Positions 46,544 to 56,294 of a stretch of DNA of 64,000 nucleotides are shown piece by piece. The stretch lies in NCBI GenBank assembly GCA_934149365.1, contig CAKPEI010000002.1, positions 1 through 64,000 of the forward strand, in the 5' to 3' direction. Within the stretch, counting starts at the first letter, position 1. Each line of letters starts with the position of its first letter. This DNA is from an uncultured Clostridia bacterium. GTDB lineage: Bacteria; Bacillota; Clostridia; TANB77; CAG-465. The notes under the pieces are model-generated. The model was not told where the DNA came from, made no database searches, and was given only the letters and a program-made list of their open reading frames with translations. A program made the position numbers and the translations under genes.

Positions 46544-46738
46544 ATGTTAGAAAAACTATTACTGCTTTTAGCAATAGTATTTTTGTTTGTGGGAGTAGTT
46601 TCCATATTTTTGGCAAGAGAAGTCGTCAGAAAGAAAAAAGACATAGATGATGAAAACGTAGTCGTCAGAAACATAAAAATAGTAGGTTTTATTGTTGCTA
46701 CGATTTCACTTGTGGCGATATATTTTTGTTTAAAATAA
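46544..46738 (+). CDS. Small two-pass membrane protein, 64 aa
   Basis: ATG 46544 lies behind AGGTGAT; the GTG at 46535 is within that site. Two hydrophobic helices (LEKLLLLLAIVFLFVGVVSIFL and IVGFIVATISLVAIYFCL) flank a charged loop, REVVRKKKDIDDENVVVRN. Its stop overlaps the ribosome site of valS, so it is co-expressed with it. Unknown family. Confidence 0.6.
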   Translation: MLEKLLLLLAIVFLFVGVVSIFLAREVVRKKKDIDDENVVVRNIKIVGFIVATISLVAIYFCLK

Positions 46739-46751
46739 GGAGGAATTTAAA

Positions 46752-49382
46752 ATGAACATGAATAGTAGATATAACCCTAAAGATATAGAGGATAGAATAT
46801 ATAATAATTGGATGGATAAGGAATATTTTAAGGCAAATATAAATAAAGACAAGGAACCTTTTACAATAGTTATTCCGCCGCCAAATGTAACAGGGCAACT
46901 TCATATGGGACATGCTTTGGACGAAACTATACAAGATATATTTGTAAGATACAATAGGATGTTGGGTAAAGAAGCTTTATGGCTTCCAGGTACGGATCAC
47001 GCTAGTATTGCTACAGAAAATAAAGTTGTTGAAAAGCTTAAAAAAGAAGGAAAAACTAAGGAAGAACTTGGAAGAGAAGGCTTTTTAGAAGAAGCTTGGG
47101 CTTGGAAAGAAAAATATGGTGGAAGGATATTAGAACAATTAAAGAAACTAGGTTCTTCATGTGACTGGTCTAGAGAAAGATTTACAATGGACGAGGGCTT
47201 AAGTAAGGCAGTTGAGTATGTATTTATTAAATTATATGAAAAAGGCTTAATATATAGAGGAGAAAGAATAGTTAACTGGTGCCCAAAGTGTAAAACTTCT
47301 ATATCAGATAATGAAGTTGAATATGAAGAACAAGATTCTTTCTTCTGGCATATTAGATATCAAATAGAGGGGACAAATGACTATATAGAAATTGCTACAA
47401 CAAGACCAGAAACTTTGTTAGGAGATACAGCTGTAGCAGTTCATCCAGATGATGAAAGATATAAAAAATTGGTTGGAAAGAATGTTATACTTCCAATAGT
47501 AAATAGACCTATACCAATAGTAGCTGATACATATGTTGAAATGGACTTTGGTACAGGCGTAGTTAAAATTACACCTGCACACGATCCAAATGATTTTGAG
47601 GTTGGGTTAAGACATAATCTCCCTGTAATAAATGTAATGAATGAAGATGCTACTATAGCAGAAGGATATGGTAAATATTCTGGTATGACAAGAGAAGATG
47701 CCAGAAAAGAAATCGTAAAAGATTTAGAAGAATTGGGTAACTTGATAAAAGTTGAACCATATAAACATAATGTTGGAAGTTGTTATAGATGTAAATCTAC
47801 AGTAGAGCCATATGCTTCTAAACAATGGTTTGTAAAAATGAAAGAATTAGCAGAACCAGCAATAAAGGCAGTAAGAGATGGTGAAGTTAGATTTATACCA
47901 GAGAGATTTGAAAAAATATATTTCAACTGGATGGAAAATATAAAAGACTGGTGTATATCAAGACAGTTATGGTGGGGACACAGAATACCTGCTTATCATT
48001 GTGAGGACTGTAAACATATAGAGGTATCAAGTGAGAAAGTAACAAAATGTCCTAAATGTGGAAGTGAACATGTTCATCAAGATGAGGATACACTAGATAC
48101 ATGGTTTAGTTCAGCGCTATGGCCATTTTCAACACTTGGCTGGCCTGAAAAAACTGAAGATTTTGAATATTTCTACCCCACAACAATGCTTGTAACAGGT
48201 TATGATATTATAACTTTCTGGGTAAGTAAAATGATATTCAGTGCTATTGAGCATACTGGAAAAGTACCATTTAAGGATGTATATATACATGGTTTAGTTA
48301 GAGATTCTCAAGGTAGAAAGATGTCTAAATCTTTAGGAAATGGTGTAGATCCATTAGAAGTTATAGATAAATATGGAACAGATGCTTTAAGATTTTCTCT
48401 TACTCAGAATATATCTGCAGGAAATGATATAAGGTATATGCCAGAAAAAGTTGAGGCAGGAGCAAATTTTGCTAATAAGATTTGGAATGCCGCAAGATTT
48501 GGACTAGGTTATATAGAAAAACAAGACAGCGTAGAAATAGATATTAATAAATTACTACCAGAAGATAAATGGATATTAACAAAACTTAATTCTGTTATTA
48601 AAGAAGTAACTGATAATATATCAAACTTTGAAATAGGCGTAGCTCTTCAAATAATATATGATTTCATGTGGTCAGATGTTTGTGACACATACATTGAAAT
48701 GATTAAACCTAGATTATATAATGAAAATAGTATAGGATATAGTGAGGCAATATCAACATTAAATTATGTATTGGTTAATACGCTTAAGCTGTTACACCCA
48801 TACATGCCATTTATAACAGAAGAAATCTATATGAATTTAAAACATGATGCTGAAAGTATAATGATTTCTAAATGGCCAGAAGCAAACGAAAACTACATTT
48901 TTGATGAAGATAAGAAGTTAGTGGATGAATTACTTGAATGCATAAGACAAATAAGAAATATAAGAGCAGAGGCAAATGTAGTAAATAGCAAAAAGACTGA
49001 TGCTATAGTTGTAAGTGAAAAATATTTTGGTAGAATAAATATGTCAAAAGATATGATTGTTAAAATGGCATATATAGAAAATATCCAGATATTAAATAGC
49101 GCAGATAATATTGATTTTAAAGATATGACAGCTGTCCACACTCAAAATGTAGATATGTATATTGATATGTCAGCAGTTATTGATAAAGAACAAGAAAAAT
49201 CTAAATTATTAGAAGAAAAGAAGAAAATAGAAAGTGAACTTGCAAGAGCAAATAAAATGCTTGCAAATGAATCATTTGTAGCTAAAGCACCTCAAAAATT
49301 AATAGAAGGTGAGAAAGAAAAGGTAATTAAATATACAGAATTACTTGAAAAAGTAGAAGAAAGTTTAGCAAAATTTAATTAG
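46752..49382 (+). CDS. valS: Valine--tRNA ligase
   Basis: Class I synthetase charging tRNA-Val, 876 aa. Motifs are PPPNVTGQLHMGHAL (HIGH variant HMGH, near residue 45), the editing domain (TTRPETLLGDTAVAVHP, GTGVVKITPAHDPNDFEVG) and WFSSALWPFSTLGWP. The KMSKS signature is in GRKMSKSLGNGVDP. A C-terminal coiled coil (about 810-876) is typical of ValRS. ATG 46752 follows AAGGAGG. Confidence 0.97.
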   Translation: MNMNSRYNPKDIEDRIYNNWMDKEYFKANINKDKEPFTIVIPPPNVTGQLHMGHALDETIQDIFVRYNRMLGKEALWLPGTDHASIATENKVVEKLKKEGKTKEELGREGFLEEAWAWKEKYGGRILEQLKKLGSSCDWSRERFTMDEGLSKAVEYVFIKLYEKGLIYRGERIVNWCPKCKTSISDNEVEYEEQDSFFWHIRYQIEGTNDYIEIATTRPETLLGDTAVAVHPDDERYKKLVGKNVILPIVNRPIPIVADTYVEMDFGTGVVKITPAHDPNDFEVGLRHNLPVINVMNEDATIAEGYGKYSGMTREDARKEIVKDLEELGNLIKVEPYKHNVGSCYRCKSTVEPYASKQWFVKMKELAEPAIKAVRDGEVRFIPERFEKIYFNWMENIKDWCISRQLWWGHRIPAYHCEDCKHIEVSSEKVTKCPKCGSEHVHQDEDTLDTWFSSALWPFSTLGWPEKTEDFEYFYPTTMLVTGYDIITFWVSKMIFSAIEHTGKVPFKDVYIHGLVRDSQGRKMSKSLGNGVDPLEVIDKYGTDALRFSLTQNISAGNDIRYMPEKVEAGANFANKIWNAARFGLGYIEKQDSVEIDINKLLPEDKWILTKLNSVIKEVTDNISNFEIGVALQIIYDFMWSDVCDTYIEMIKPRLYNENSIGYSEAISTLNYVLVNTLKLLHPYMPFITEEIYMNLKHDAESIMISKWPEANENYIFDEDKKLVDELLECIRQIRNIRAEANVVNSKKTDAIVVSEKYFGRINMSKDMIVKMAYIENIQILNSADNIDFKDMTAVHTQNVDMYIDMSAVIDKEQEKSKLLEEKKKIESELARANKMLANESFVAKAPQKLIEGEKEKVIKYTELLEKVEESLAKFN

Positions 49383-49474
49383 TATTGAATATATAAACGA
49401 TGTGTGTTACAATAATTATGTAACGTACATCGTTTACTTTTATATTAATATATTAAAAGGAAGGAAGTGTATAT

Positions 49475-49837
49475 ATGGAAACTTTACTTTATAGACAGGG
49501 AGATGTGATATTCTTAAGGGGGATGTTGCTGTATAAATCATATAATGAAAATGAAAAAGATATACGGTCAAATGGACATCCATTTATAATTTTAAGAGAT
49601 GTATATGACATAGGGGAAAATGTATCTTGCCTTAAAGTGTCTTCTAGCAAAAAAGGAAAAGTAGAGAGGGACCACTATATAATAGAAAAGTTTAAAATAA
49701 CTGGTAGACCCGCTAAGAAAAGTTATGTGGATATAAAAAACATTTATAATGTGGCAATAGACAAAAACTATTTAGTGCAAGGACATGTAAAACAGCCTGA
49801 TATGAAGAAATTATTGAAGCTAGTTAATGCTAGCTAA
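49475..49837 (+). CDS. PemK/MazF-like protein, no visible antitoxin
   Basis: 120 aa behind AAGGAAG. The N-terminus RQGDVIFLRGMLLY and the next core strand HPFIILRDVYD, followed by SCLKVSSSKKG, resemble the SH3-like barrel of PemK/MazF mRNA interferases (GDI.....HP.liis pattern). No small antitoxin ORF precedes or follows it; neighbours are valS and yabG with a terminator between. It may be a non-toxin relative of the fold. Function is therefore uncertain. Confidence 0.5.
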   Translation: METLLYRQGDVIFLRGMLLYKSYNENEKDIRSNGHPFIILRDVYDIGENVSCLKVSSSKKGKVERDHYIIEKFKITGRPAKKSYVDIKNIYNVAIDKNYLVQGHVKQPDMKKLLKLVNAS

Positions 49838-49842
49838 TTTAC

Positions 49843-49875
49843 AAAACACCTTATACCATTGGTATGAGGTGTTTT
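49843..49875. terminator. Intrinsic terminator
   Basis: A 15-bp stem, 49843-49857 with 49861-49875 (one G-U), three-base loop, A and T flanks on both sides. Confidence 0.9.
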
Positions 49876-49919
49876 TGCTATGCTAATTTATTAATAAAGT
49901 ATATAGATTAACAAATATA

Positions 49920-49945
49920 CACTATTATACATAAACTACTATATG
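49920..49945 (+). promoter_or_regulatory. Possible sporulation-sigma -10 before yabG
   Basis: CATAAACTA fits the CATAnnnTA -10 pattern of sigma-K and partly that of sigma-E, about 20 nt before the start. No convincing -35 is visible. Bacillus yabG is sigma-K dependent, which supports the reading. Confidence 0.4.
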
Positions 49946-49957
49946 AGGTGAGTTTTA

Positions 49958-50851
49958 ATGGTAATGCTAAAAGTAGGAGATGTAGTGGCAAGAAAGTCTT
50001 ATGGTTATGATGTACTCTTTAGAGTATCTAATATATATGATGATATGGTGGATTTGGTAGGAATGACTGTTAGGATTATAGCAGATGCGCCAATATATGA
50101 TTTGAAAATAATGTCACCAGAAGAAATTAATAAAGCAATTAAAACGCAAGAGGATCATACTAGAATTAAGGTAAATAGATGTTATTCTAATTTGAGTAAT
50201 AGATTTAATTTTAGAGATAGAGTATATTATAATACACAATATAATAACCAGTTTAAACAAGTAGGCAGAGTTGATGTATATCAAAAAGAAAGCATATATA
50301 AAAAGCCTGGTGTTATAATGCATTTAGATGGTGATGCAGAATATGCGGTAAAATGTAAAGAGACCTATAAAAAAATGGGACTAGTAGCGCATGCATATCA
50401 TGTAAAGGAGTCAGAACAGCCTAAATACATATATAATATGCTTACTAGGGTTAGGCCTAATATTCTTGTTATGACAGGACATGATGCCTTTATACGAAAA
50501 AGAAATGATATATATAATATAGATAATTATAAAAATTCTAGATATTTTATCGAGGCTGTTCTAGAGGCGAGAAGGTATGAGCATAATTTGGATAATTTAG
50601 TAATATTTGCTGGCGCATGCCAATCATATTATGAGGCTATTTTGAGCGCTGGAGCAAATTTTGCTAGTGCTCCCAAAAGAGTGTTAATAGATATGCTTGA
50701 CCCTATAATAGTTGCAGAATCAGTTGCATATACTCCTGTAGATAAATTTGTGCCACTTGCTGGTATAATTGCAAATACAAGAGAAGGCTTAAAAGGAATA
50801 GGTGGAGTTCAAACAAGGGGACAATACAGAGAAGGAATGCCAGGACTATAA
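49958..50851 (+). CDS. yabG: Sporulation-specific protease YabG
   Basis: YabG (peptidase U57) processes spore coat proteins late in sporulation. 297 aa, normal. The N-terminal small beta-barrel (KVGDVVARKSYGYDVLFRV) is followed by the conserved core GVIMHLDGDAEY, LVMTGHDAFIRKRN, NLVIFAGACQSYYEAILSAGANFASAPKR and a Thr-Arg-Gly C-terminus (GVQTRGQYR). It is a single gene ahead of ssrA. Its presence indicates a spore-forming lineage. Confidence 0.92.
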   Translation: MVMLKVGDVVARKSYGYDVLFRVSNIYDDMVDLVGMTVRIIADAPIYDLKIMSPEEINKAIKTQEDHTRIKVNRCYSNLSNRFNFRDRVYYNTQYNNQFKQVGRVDVYQKESIYKKPGVIMHLDGDAEYAVKCKETYKKMGLVAHAYHVKESEQPKYIYNMLTRVRPNILVMTGHDAFIRKRNDIYNIDNYKNSRYFIEAVLEARRYEHNLDNLVIFAGACQSYYEAILSAGANFASAPKRVLIDMLDPIIVAESVAYTPVDKFVPLAGIIANTREGLKGIGGVQTRGQYREGMPGL

Positions 50852-50909
50852 AAAGTACTGGTATAGTCTTCTTTTTTGTAAAAATGTATGATATAATAGA
50901 TATATGCTT

Positions 50910-51267
50910 GGGGATGTAAGGTTTCGACGGATATTTTGAAATATAGATAGCGAGTAGTGGATTCTCGTTGGCCACTATAAAAACGAGAGTTAAATATAAA
51001 CGCAGATAACAATAGTTATGCAATGGCTGCTTAAGTTTTAAGCGCCACGCCAAGATGTCTTTTGCCATAGGAGACTTCAAGGTGTCGATTTATATGGCAT
51101 AACAAATCTGTCTTTTCTATTAAGATAGAGGGTAATTTAGATAGATACCATAAATTGGTTTTGTAAATGTTATAAAATTTATGGGAAATGTTAAACATTT
51201 ACTGCACTCGGAGAAGTCTATGTGGAAGGATTTTCGGACATGAGTTCAACTCTCATCATCTCCACCA
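50910..51267 (+). ncRNA. ssrA: Transfer-messenger RNA (one-piece)
   Basis: It rescues stalled ribosomes. The 5' end GGGGATGTAAGGTTTCGACGG and the 3' end GAGTTCAACTCTCATCATCTCC with encoded CCA form the acceptor and T-arm of the tRNA-like domain (GGGGATG pairs with CATCTCC). The tag reading frame near 51001 gives ADNNSYAMAA followed by TAA, a typical hydrophobic AA-ending degradation tag. Pseudoknot segments follow. Length about 358 nt. A TATAAT lies about 15 nt upstream. Confidence 0.95.
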
Positions 51268-51400
51268 GTATATAGGGTTTCTGTAATGGAAGCCCTATTT
51301 TTTACTATTAAATATAATATTTAAAATTAATATGTTAATTTTTGAAATAATATGCTACTATATAAATAAAGAAAGTTTAAAGGGGAAAATGGAGATAATA

Positions 51401-51946
51401 ATGAAATATATATTGCTTTTAAGAGGTATAAATATAAGTGGAAAAAATAAAATTGCTATGCCTAAACTAAAAGAAAATCTTGAAAACCTAGGATATAAAA
51501 ATGTTATAACTTATTTAAATAGTGGCAATGTTATTTTGGAAGCAGGTGATGCTAGTAAAGATAAAATAGCAAAAGAAGTTTATGAAATGATAAAAGATAA
51601 GTTTGAATTAACTATTCCTGTTTACATTATTGAAGTAGATGAATTAAAAGAACTTTTGGGCAATCAACCTAGTTGGTGGGGCACAGGAAATAAAGAAATT
51701 TACGACAATGTTATATTTATAATACCACCTTGGACGTATGAAGAAGTGTATAGTTCATTGGGAGAGCCCAAAGAAGAACTAGAGAAGATAGAACAATACA
51801 AAAATAATATATTTTGGTCATATAATTTGAAAGAATACAGAAAAACAAATTGGTGGAGTAAAACAGCAAGTAGCGATATAAGAGATATGATAACAATAAG
51901 GACTGCCAATACAGTGAAAAGATTATTAGAGATTTGTTTAAAATAA
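51401..51946 (+). CDS. DUF1697 family protein
   Basis: 181 aa from ATG 51401 behind GGAG. The family signature KYILLLRGINISGKNKIAMPKL at the N-terminus, YLNSGNVILEAG and WWSKTASSDIRDMITIRTANTVKRLLEI at the C-terminus place it in DUF1697. Function unknown. An upstream extension of the frame to 51332 has no ribosome site. Confidence 0.9.
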   Translation: MKYILLLRGINISGKNKIAMPKLKENLENLGYKNVITYLNSGNVILEAGDASKDKIAKEVYEMIKDKFELTIPVYIIEVDELKELLGNQPSWWGTGNKEIYDNVIFIIPPWTYEEVYSSLGEPKEELEKIEQYKNNIFWSYNLKEYRKTNWWSKTASSDIRDMITIRTANTVKRLLEICLK

Positions 51947-52043
51947 AGGGCAATTGGTGAAGCTCACATTTGCTATATAGTAGGGCTTTACCAATATACT
52001 TGCGTGTGGTATAATTTGCTTGATATATGAAAGGAAGATGATA

Positions 52044-52877
52044 ATGCTTAAGGTAAATGATATATGCAAGAAATTTGCAGAAGTAGTTGCAGTAGATAAA
52101 GTTAGCTTTGAATTACAAAAAGGGAAAATATTAGGGCTACTTGGTAAAAATGGTGCAGGAAAATCTACAATATTTAGAATAATATTAGGAATATTAGAGG
52201 CTGATAGTGGACAAGTGTTAATAGACGGAAAAAAGTATAATATAAAAGACAGTAGAAAAATAGGTTTTTTACCAGAAGAAGGAAGTTTATCTCAAGAACT
52301 TACTGTATACGAACAGTTATGCTTTTACGGAAGTCTTAAAGGAATGACAAATGATGAAGTGTTAGAATGCCTTAAAAAATGGCTTATTAAATTTGATATA
52401 GTAGAATATATGAACAGGAAAATAAAAGAGCTAAGTAAAGGAAATAGACAAAGAATACAGTTTATTGTTTCTATTTTACATGCCCCAGAACTTATTATTT
52501 TGGATGAACCATTTTCTGGTCTTGACCCACTTGGTGTTGAAATGTTTAAAGAGATATTGTTGGAGTTAAAGAGAGAAGGCAAAGCAATAATATTCTCTTC
52601 ACATAGAATGGAACATGTTGAGCTTTTTTGTGATGACATACTTTTAATAGATAAAGGTAAAACTTTGTGTTATGGCAATTTGGAAAAAATAAAAGAAGAA
52701 TATCCAAAAGTGAAACTTGTATATAACGATAATGAAGAGAAAATAGAAAAGATATTGTTAAAAGAAAAGGTACAAGAATATATAGATGGAAATAACATTT
52801 CTAAAATAGAGGTTAAGGTAGAGCCGTTATCATTAAATGATATATTTATAGATAAGGTAGGTGGGCATAATGATTAA
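52044..52877 (+). CDS. ABC transporter ATP-binding protein (NatA-like)
   Basis: 277 aa from ATG 52044 (ATG 52038 also possible). Walker A is LLGKNGAGKSTIF, signature LSKGNRQRIQF, Walker B LIILDEPFSGLD, H-loop FSSHRMEHVE. The roughly 70-aa C-terminal extension is typical of Nat/antibiotic-type exporters. Its stop overlaps the start of the permease gene by 8 nt. Confidence 0.93.
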   Translation: MLKVNDICKKFAEVVAVDKVSFELQKGKILGLLGKNGAGKSTIFRIILGILEADSGQVLIDGKKYNIKDSRKIGFLPEEGSLSQELTVYEQLCFYGSLKGMTNDEVLECLKKWLIKFDIVEYMNRKIKELSKGNRQRIQFIVSILHAPELIILDEPFSGLDPLGVEMFKEILLELKREGKAIIFSSHRMEHVELFCDDILLIDKGKTLCYGNLEKIKEEYPKVKLVYNDNEEKIEKILLKEKVQEYIDGNNISKIEVKVEPLSLNDIFIDKVGGHND

Positions 52878-55047
52878 TAAAAATAGTATGAATATTGCTA
52901 AATTTAGTTTTATAAATGCTATGAAGAGTAAGGGCTTTATAGTGTATAACGTAATACTTTTAATTACAATACTTATTGCAACTAATTTTACTACTATAAA
53001 AACAATATTCCAAAAGAATGATTTATTTAAAGGAACAGTATATGATGTAGAAGTATTTGATGATGAAGACTATATTTTTCCTGAACTTAGAGAAACTTTA
53101 AACGTTGACAAAGTGAATAGTGTGGAAAAAATATCAGAAGATATTGATTACAATGTTGATAATATTGAAAAAGATAAAATAGTTGTTAAAGTATTAGAAG
53201 ATGAGAATAACGAAAAGTATCTTCAAATTATCTCAAAAGAAACATTAGATGGGAAAATGTATTCTCTTATATCTTCTGCTATGAAAGAGAAAAGAAATAA
53301 TGAAATCGAAGCTAAATATGGTATTTCAGAGACTGATATAGCAAAATACAATTCGGATGTGTATGTTGAAAAGAAAATAATTGACACAGATAGTGTTATA
53401 AAAGGAGATTATTACATTGTAAAAACTGTAATGATTATGATTATTTACGGACTTATAGTATTTGGAACTTCAGCAGTAGCTTCACAAATAGCAAATGAAA
53501 AAACTTCTAAGAGTGCAGAGTACATATTTACTTCAGTATCTGCAAAAGACTATTTGAACGGTAAAGTTTTAGGAGCAAATTTAAAAACTCTCGCGAACAT
53601 GGCGTTTATGCTACTTTATTTGGCACTCGGAATGATGTTAAATGCAGTACTAACTAAAAAATTTGGCGTTGACGTTACGCAGACCGTAAGTAGTGAAGCA
53701 GCTGCTATGTCAGGTATGATTTTTGGAATAGATATCAAAGTAATAAAATATGTAATACTTTCATTTGTATATATTTTACTTACATCAACATTACTTTCAT
53801 ATGTACAGGCTGGAATGACTGCTAAGGTAAAAAGTATAAATGAAATGGATAATTCTCAGTCAATCACTTTAACACTTATTATAGTAGCGTACGTAGTTGC
53901 ATTTGCAACTTCTGAGATAAACAACATATTTACTAAGATAATAGCTAATGTACCAATATTTTCTATGTTTGCGATGCCTACAAATTATTTAAATGGTGTT
54001 GTAGGAATAGGTCAGATAATATTATCATTAATTGTTCTTGTTACATCTATATTTATAGCAATGAATATAGTAAGTAAAAAGTTTAAACAAGATATATTAG
54101 ATTTAGGGCCAAGAAAAGAAGAAAAGCATGATGAAAACTTAGAAATAATTGATGAAGAAGTAAATAAGGTAAGAAAGGCCAACATTAAAAAGTATATTAC
54201 AGGAGTATCGATAAGTTTACTTGCAGTAATACTTATACAAGCTGTATTGGGAATAGCACTAGCTTTCCTTATGCCAAATGCAACAGCAAATCAAAATGTT
54301 ATAGCAGTATCTATAATATTTATATTATCATTTTTAATTCCTATATGTATATTAAAAGGTTATGTTGATACGCCAAAAATAGATAAAATTAAAAAGAGCA
54401 AAGTAAGTAAAGGCAAGATGACATCATATGTACTAATGGGAATAGCAGCAATGTACGTGATAGGGTATATAGTGGAGATAATACTTGATAAAATAGAGGT
54501 AAATCCTACTATGATAGAAAATGCATTGTTCTTTGATAAAAGTATGCTAGGCTACATTTTATTCTTTGTTGAAATTGCTGTGCTTCCGGCAATATTTGAA
54601 GAACTGTTATTTAGAAAGGTAATGTTAAATGGAGCTAGGAAATATGGAACAATATTTGCAATAATGTTTACAGCAGTTATGTTTGGGCTAATACATATGA
54701 ATATACCACAAGCAATTAATGCTATGTTAATAGGAATATTATTTGCATATTTAGATATAAAGGCAGAAAGTATTTTACCAAGTGTTATATTGCACTTCAT
54801 AAATAATGGAACACAAGCGTTATATATGATAAATGAAAGCAATTATCAAATTACAAACATAATAACTATTACATATATAGCTTTAGCAGCAATTGGAGGA
54901 CTAATATTTGTTATTAAAGTTATAAAGAATAGAAAAGAGTTCATGTTGGAAAACAAAGAGAAAACAAGTGTAAGTATAAAAAATGTAGTATCAAATTACT
55001 ATATGATAGTAGTTATATTATTCTTTGTAGTTATGTGTATGATGTAA
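52870..55047 (+). CDS. ABC-2 permease fused to a CPBP intramembrane protease domain
   Basis: About 725 aa from ATG 52870 behind AGGTGGG. Residues 1-410 form an ABC-2/NatB-like exporter half: one N-terminal helix, an extracytoplasmic domain of about 150 aa, then five or six helices. A cytoplasmic linker (about 415-440, EEKHDENLEIIDEE) leads to a second multi-helix domain with the CPBP (Abi) motifs IFEELLFRKVMLNG (EExxxR), FGLIHMNIPQA and ILHFINNG. The fusion suggests export coupled to proteolysis or self-protection. Substrate unknown. Confidence 0.85.
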   Translation: MINKNSMNIAKFSFINAMKSKGFIVYNVILLITILIATNFTTIKTIFQKNDLFKGTVYDVEVFDDEDYIFPELRETLNVDKVNSVEKISEDIDYNVDNIEKDKIVVKVLEDENNEKYLQIISKETLDGKMYSLISSAMKEKRNNEIEAKYGISETDIAKYNSDVYVEKKIIDTDSVIKGDYYIVKTVMIMIIYGLIVFGTSAVASQIANEKTSKSAEYIFTSVSAKDYLNGKVLGANLKTLANMAFMLLYLALGMMLNAVLTKKFGVDVTQTVSSEAAAMSGMIFGIDIKVIKYVILSFVYILLTSTLLSYVQAGMTAKVKSINEMDNSQSITLTLIIVAYVVAFATSEINNIFTKIIANVPIFSMFAMPTNYLNGVVGIGQIILSLIVLVTSIFIAMNIVSKKFKQDILDLGPRKEEKHDENLEIIDEEVNKVRKANIKKYITGVSISLLAVILIQAVLGIALAFLMPNATANQNVIAVSIIFILSFLIPICILKGYVDTPKIDKIKKSKVSKGKMTSYVLMGIAAMYVIGYIVEIILDKIEVNPTMIENALFFDKSMLGYILFFVEIAVLPAIFEELLFRKVMLNGARKYGTIFAIMFTAVMFGLIHMNIPQAINAMLIGILFAYLDIKAESILPSVILHFINNGTQALYMINESNYQITNIITITYIALAAIGGLIFVIKVIKNRKEFMLENKEKTSVSIKNVVSNYYMIVVILFFVVMCMM

Positions 55048-55090
55048 ATAAAAGAAGAGTTCACTTTGAAAAAGTGAACTCTTCTTTTAT
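55048..55090. terminator. Bidirectional terminator
   Basis: A perfect stem of about 20 bp (55048-55067 with 55071-55090) between the convergent permease and rpsT genes. Confidence 0.9.
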
Positions 55091-55095
55091 ATAAC

Positions 55096-55347
55096 TTATT
55101 TAATTTTTTTAGCCATGTTAGCTATCTTTCTAGATGCTGTATTTCTTTTTAAAACACCTTTAGACCATGCTTTATCAACTGCACTAGATGCTGCTGTAAA
55201 TAATTCATTAACATTCTTTTCACCATTTTCAACGGCTGCTTCAAATGCTTTAACAGCTTCTCTATATTGTTTCTTTATTTTTCTGTTTTCTAGAGCTTTT
55301 GTATCATTAACTTTAACTCTCTTTTTTGCTGATTTTATGTTAGGCAA
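55096..55347 (-). CDS. rpsT: 30S ribosomal protein S20
   Basis: S20 binds the 5' domain of 16S rRNA. The product PNIKSAKKRVKVNDTKALEN to ANMAKKIK is highly basic and helical, 83 aa. The start is a TTG at 55347, 7 nt after GGGAGGTG. The GTG at 55356 lies in the ribosome site. A rare start such as TTG fits the known feedback control of rpsT translation in other bacteria. Confidence 0.95.
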   Translation of the reverse strand: MPNIKSAKKRVKVNDTKALENRKIKKQYREAVKAFEAAVENGEKNVNELFTAASSAVDKAWSKGVLKRNTASRKIANMAKKIK

Positions 55348-55579
55348 TGTTTGCACCTCCCTTAAGTAACCATAAGTATTTTTTTACAAACGATATTTTA
55401 ACATATATTTTTAGCAAAATCAAGTATATTACATAATTTTTTTAGGGTGCATGATAAAAATATGTTTTTTAATAATATATATTGATTTTTAAAAGCAAGA
55501 TGGTATAATCTGTATGAAAGAAATATAGGGGCAACAAAAAATTTTAAGCTGATAGAATATAATTAGGAGGTAGAAGAAT

Positions 55580-56281
55580 ATGGGAAAAAGTAAAATTGTA
55601 GTTATAGAAGGTACAGACGGAAGCGGAAAAGCTACTCAGGCAGCTCTTCTTGTGGGGAAAATATGTGAAAAAAGAGATGTATATACAACATCTTTTCCAA
55701 GATACAATAGTAGGTCATCAGAACTTGTAAAGATGTATCTTTCAGGCGAAATATCTCAAAATCCAAATGATGTTAGTGCAAAAGCAGCTTCTATGGCATA
55801 TGCTATGGACAGGTATATAACATACAAAAAAGAGTTAGAAAGTATATATAACTCTGGAAGATATGTTATTGTACTTGACAGATATGTAGGCTCTAATATA
55901 ATTCATCAGGGGGCAAAGGAGATTGCAAATTTAACCAATGAAGAGGAGAAAGAGGAAAAACTCAAATCTTTCATTTCTTGGCTTGATAATCTTGAACACA
56001 ATGACCTTGGCATTCCTAGAGCTGATGTTACAATATTTTTACACGTGCCAGTTGAATTTACTAAAAAATTAAGGGAGGGCAGAAATAATAAGTTTACAGG
56101 GAAAGAAAAGCAAGATATACATGAATCAGATGTAACTCACTTGCAAAATGCTACTATGACTGGTTTACTTGCCGCTAAAATGCTTGGATGGCACGTTATT
56201 GAATGCGTAAAAGATGGTAACATGAGAACTGTGGAAGATATAGAAGAAGAAATATATAGTATAGTAGAAAAAACAATATAA
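55580..56281 (+). CDS. tmk: Thymidylate kinase
   Basis: dTMP to dTDP kinase. The P-loop is IEGTDGSGKATQAALL (the usual TTQ is ATQ), the DR motif is VLDRYVGSNIIHQGA, and a lid-like region is near FTKKLREGRNNKFTGK. 233 aa, somewhat longer than the common 205-215. It has an AGGAGG site and heads a dTMP operon tmk-thyA-dfrA. Confidence 0.9.
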   Translation: MGKSKIVVIEGTDGSGKATQAALLVGKICEKRDVYTTSFPRYNSRSSELVKMYLSGEISQNPNDVSAKAASMAYAMDRYITYKKELESIYNSGRYVIVLDRYVGSNIIHQGAKEIANLTNEEEKEEKLKSFISWLDNLEHNDLGIPRADVTIFLHVPVEFTKKLREGRNNKFTGKEKQDIHESDVTHLQNATMTGLLAAKMLGWHVIECVKDGNMRTVEDIEEEIYSIVEKTI

Positions 56282-56294
56282 AGGAGCGATTAAT

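Noticed and set aside
46506..46751. T-box leader before valS
   Set aside because: The space before valS is taken by a small coding gene and no T-box sequence or specifier hairpin is visible.
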